NCBI GenBank assembly: GCA_946480705.1
Contig: CAMLLF010000160.1
Coordinates: 1 to 7,820, forward strand
Length of the DNA stretch: 7,820 nucleotides
Origin: an uncultured Lysobacteraceae bacterium
GTDB taxonomy: Bacteria > Pseudomonadota > Gammaproteobacteria > Xanthomonadales > Rhodanobacteraceae
Reading direction: 5' to 3'
Both the position numbers and the translations under genes were made by a program. Below the pieces are notes generated by a model. The model was not told where the DNA came from. It saw only the letters and a program-made list of their open reading frames with translations, and did not search any database. Positions 6,221 through 7,820 of this stretch are shown one piece after another; the first letter of the stretch is position 1; the number at the start of each line of letters is the position of its first letter.

Positions 6221-7681
6221 ATGTCCCACCTGTTTCGTTCCCTGGGCGCCGTCCTGCTCGCCGCCGCGGCGCTGCCGGCCTCCGCCGTCTATGTCAATTC
6301 GCGCGGCACCGGCCAGGCGCTGCTGTTTCCGTATTACACGGTCAATGCCGGGCAGCAGACCATACTCAGCGTCGTCAACACGACGCCGCGCACGAAGCTC
6401 GCCGAGGTGAGCTTCCGCGAGGCCTACAACGGCCGCGTCGTGCTGCGCTTCGACGTCGTGCTCGCGCCGCACGACACCTGGACCGCGACGACGTTCGAGC
6501 ACCTCGATCAGAACCGCCCGGCCGCGGCCGTCGGCGTACGCGACGACAGCTGCACCGTGCCGGGCGTCGACGTCTGGACCGGCACTGCGTTCGGCGCGCC
6601 GTATCAGCTATTCCTGCCGTACGACTACTCCGACGGCAATGAGGACGGCGGACCGACGGGGCCCGATCGCATGCGCGAAGGCTATTTCCACATTGTCGAG
6701 CGGGCTGAATTGTTCGGCGACCTGAACACCGCCGCGATCCAGCGCCAGTGCGGGGTGTTCCAGGACCTGCGCGCGATCGCCGCGGGACCGCTGACGCGGC
6801 CGCCGTCGGGCGGGCTGCGCGGCAGCTTCGCGATCGTCGACGTCGCCGAGGGCACCTTGTTCGGCGGCAACGCGACCGCGCTCGAGGCGTTCTCCTCGAC
6901 GCAGTTGCTGTCCACGACGATCGACCCGGCCGCCTACGACGCATTCGCCTCGGTCAACGACGGCGGCAGCGCCGTGCGCGCCCAGGTCTTCGTCGGCGGC
7001 AAGCTCGTCGACCTCGTCTATCCGCCGCATCGCGCGGCCAACGCGGTCTCCGCGGTGCTCATGGCCGATGCGCTGTCGGGCGACGTGTCGCGCGAAGCGG
7101 GCCTCGGCAGCAACACCGAGTGGGTCGTGACCGCCCCGACCAAGCGCTTCCACGCCGACGCGACGCGCGCAGTCACGCAGCTAGCGCCGTTCGCGAGCGC
7201 GTTCGACACGACCGATCGTGACGCCTCGTGCTCGCCGTTCGACGCGACGCTGTTCGACCGCCAGGGCCGCACGATCGCCGTGACGCCCGACCCGGTCGGC
7301 TCGCCGCCCGTCAGCACGCTGCCGCAGTTCGCGTTCTGCCACGCGACCGACGTCGTGAGCTTCGGCCCGGCACCCGGCGTCAATGGCACGCCCGTGCTCG
7401 GCGCGCGCGTCGGCACGCACGTCGGCAATCCAGTGCCGGCCACCGAAACGGGCCTGCTGACGCTCACGCCGGTCGGCGGCGGCAACATCCCGCGCCCGTT
7501 CCTGCCCGCGGGTTCGGCCGGCCCCGGCCTGCGCGGCCTGCCGCTGATCGGCTTCGAAGCGCTGAAGTACATCAACGGCAACGTGACGCCGGGAGTTCTT
7601 GCGAACTACACGCTGGGCCGTCCGCTGAACACGACCGCGAACTGCACCGATACCGTGGGCACGGCGGTGGTGTGTCCGTAG
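6221..7681 (+). CDS. Secreted six-cysteine protein, tandem paralogue 2
   Basis: This encodes 486 residues with a signal peptide at 1-22 (ASA before the cut) and a mature start of VYVNSRGTG. It aligns with paralogue 1 along its full length. Over paralogue 1 residues 24-92, 50 of 69 positions are identical by hand count, and the C-terminal GLPLIGFEALKYINGN...LANYTLGR block is also near identical. The centre also keeps MREGYF, GGLRGSFAIVDVAEGT and SREAGLGSNTEWVVTAPTKR. Divergence is concentrated near 222-260, 350-365 and 395-425. All six cysteines are kept (111, 177, 337, 373, 475, 485), suggesting three disulfides. The gap from the previous stop is 38 bases with no terminator, so the genes are probably one operon from an older tandem duplication. 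No membrane anchor or catalytic motif is visible and the function is unknown. Confidence 0.9.
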   Translation: MSHLFRSLGAVLLAAAALPASAVYVNSRGTGQALLFPYYTVNAGQQTILSVVNTTPRTKLAEVSFREAYNGRVVLRFDVVLAPHDTWTATTFEHLDQNRPAAAVGVRDDSCTVPGVDVWTGTAFGAPYQLFLPYDYSDGNEDGGPTGPDRMREGYFHIVERAELFGDLNTAAIQRQCGVFQDLRAIAAGPLTRPPSGGLRGSFAIVDVAEGTLFGGNATALEAFSSTQLLSTTIDPAAYDAFASVNDGGSAVRAQVFVGGKLVDLVYPPHRAANAVSAVLMADALSGDVSREAGLGSNTEWVVTAPTKRFHADATRAVTQLAPFASAFDTTDRDASCSPFDATLFDRQGRTIAVTPDPVGSPPVSTLPQFAFCHATDVVSFGPAPGVNGTPVLGARVGTHVGNPVPATETGLLTLTPVGGGNIPRPFLPAGSAGPGLRGLPLIGFEALKYINGNVTPGVLANYTLGRPLNTTANCTDTVGTAVVCP

Positions 7682-7698
7682 GCGGGAATCGGGAATCG
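7681..7698 (+). repeat. GGGAATC tandem motif after paralogue 2, copy B
   Basis: GGCGGGAATCGGGAATCG begins on the last base of the TAG stop codon and contains two perfect tandem GGGAATC units (7684-7690, 7691-7697). It matches the minus-strand motif at 2189-2172 in 17 of 18 positions. Sharing this motif behind two unrelated genes suggests a dispersed intergenic element. Confidence 0.6.
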
Positions 7699-7706
7699 TA
7701 GAAGAG

Positions 7707-7731
7707 TGGAACGCAGGTTCATGCCGTTCCA
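7707..7731 (+). terminator. Hairpin after the tandem pair, possible terminator
   Basis: TGGAAC (7707-7712) pairs with GTTCCA (7726-7731), and GCA (7713-7715) with TGC (7722-7724). This gives a 9-bp stem with one bulged C and a 6-base loop, 26 bases after the stop of paralogue 2. No clear T-run follows, so if it ends transcription it probably does so weakly or serves as an RNA 3'-end stabiliser. Confidence 0.4.
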
Positions 7732-7784
7732 TGTCTGAACTGGCCGAACTCCCCGAAACCGTCGAAACTGCAGCCGCGCGACTC

Positions 7785-7813
7785 CCTCTCCTCCGACAAC
7801 GTCGGGGGAGAGG
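7785..7813. repeat. Near-perfect 13-bp palindromic stem (REP- or terminator-like)
   Basis: CCTCTCCTCCGAC (7785-7797) and GTCGGGGGAGAGG (7801-7813) form a 13-bp stem with a single T-G wobble and a 3-base loop AAC. CCTCTCC...GGAGAGG stems are common in GC-rich proteobacterial intergenic DNA as terminators or repetitive extragenic palindromes. The following visible bases (ACTCCAG) are not a T-run, which favours the repeat reading, but the window ends here. Confidence 0.55.
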
Positions 7814-7820
7814 ACTCCAG

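Noticed and set aside
1..7820. CRISPR array, tRNA or rRNA gene, insertion sequence or prophage genes
   Set aside because: No regularly spaced repeats, no tRNA-like cloverleaf that I could recognise, no transposase or integrase motifs, and no flanking inverted repeats with target duplications.

Overview
This is a GC-rich bacterial window (about two thirds G+C by eye) whose coding genes mostly make exported proteins. Signal peptides, an outer-membrane-type lipoprotein and Shine-Dalgarno sites point to a Gram-negative proteobacterium. The short GGGAATC tracts just after stop codons resemble intergenic repeats I remember from Xanthomonadales (Rhodanobacteraceae/Lysobacter-like genomes), but that placement is inference.

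Layout. (1) 1-740, minus strand: 5' part of a secreted protein with three beta-propeller-like repeat units, cut by the left edge. (2) 741-1356: a 616-base intergenic region with an AT-rich island near 1021-1050 carrying an operator-like inverted repeat, and a strong hairpin just ahead of the next ribosome binding site. (3) 1357-2067, plus strand: a compact ParA/MinD-type ATPase with all nucleotide-binding motifs and no ParB partner in the window. A hairpin terminator overlaps its stop codon. (4) 2193-3983, minus strand: a 596-residue lipoprotein joining an M48-like zinc metalloprotease domain, a Pro/Ala linker, a TPM domain and a C-terminal region I do not recognise. (5) 4172-4528, minus strand: a MmcQ/YjbR-family protein of 118 residues. 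(6) 4529-4730: a divergent promoter region. (7) 4731-6182 and 6221-7681, plus strand: two tandem paralogous secreted proteins (483 and 486 residues), each with its own signal peptide and six conserved cysteines, 38 bases apart and probably co-transcribed. (8) 7682-7820: three structured elements in a row, a tandem GGGAATC motif, a hairpin, and a near-perfect 13-bp stem at the right edge.

How the genes relate. I see no single pathway. The two tandem paralogues form a convincing two-gene unit. The lipoprotein and YjbR genes lie in the same direction but are 188 bases apart with inverted repeats between them, so they are probably separate units. The least ordinary items are the tandem six-cysteine secreted pair, the protease-TPM fusion lipoprotein, and an 18-base motif (17 of 18 bases shared) found directly after two unrelated genes on opposite strands.
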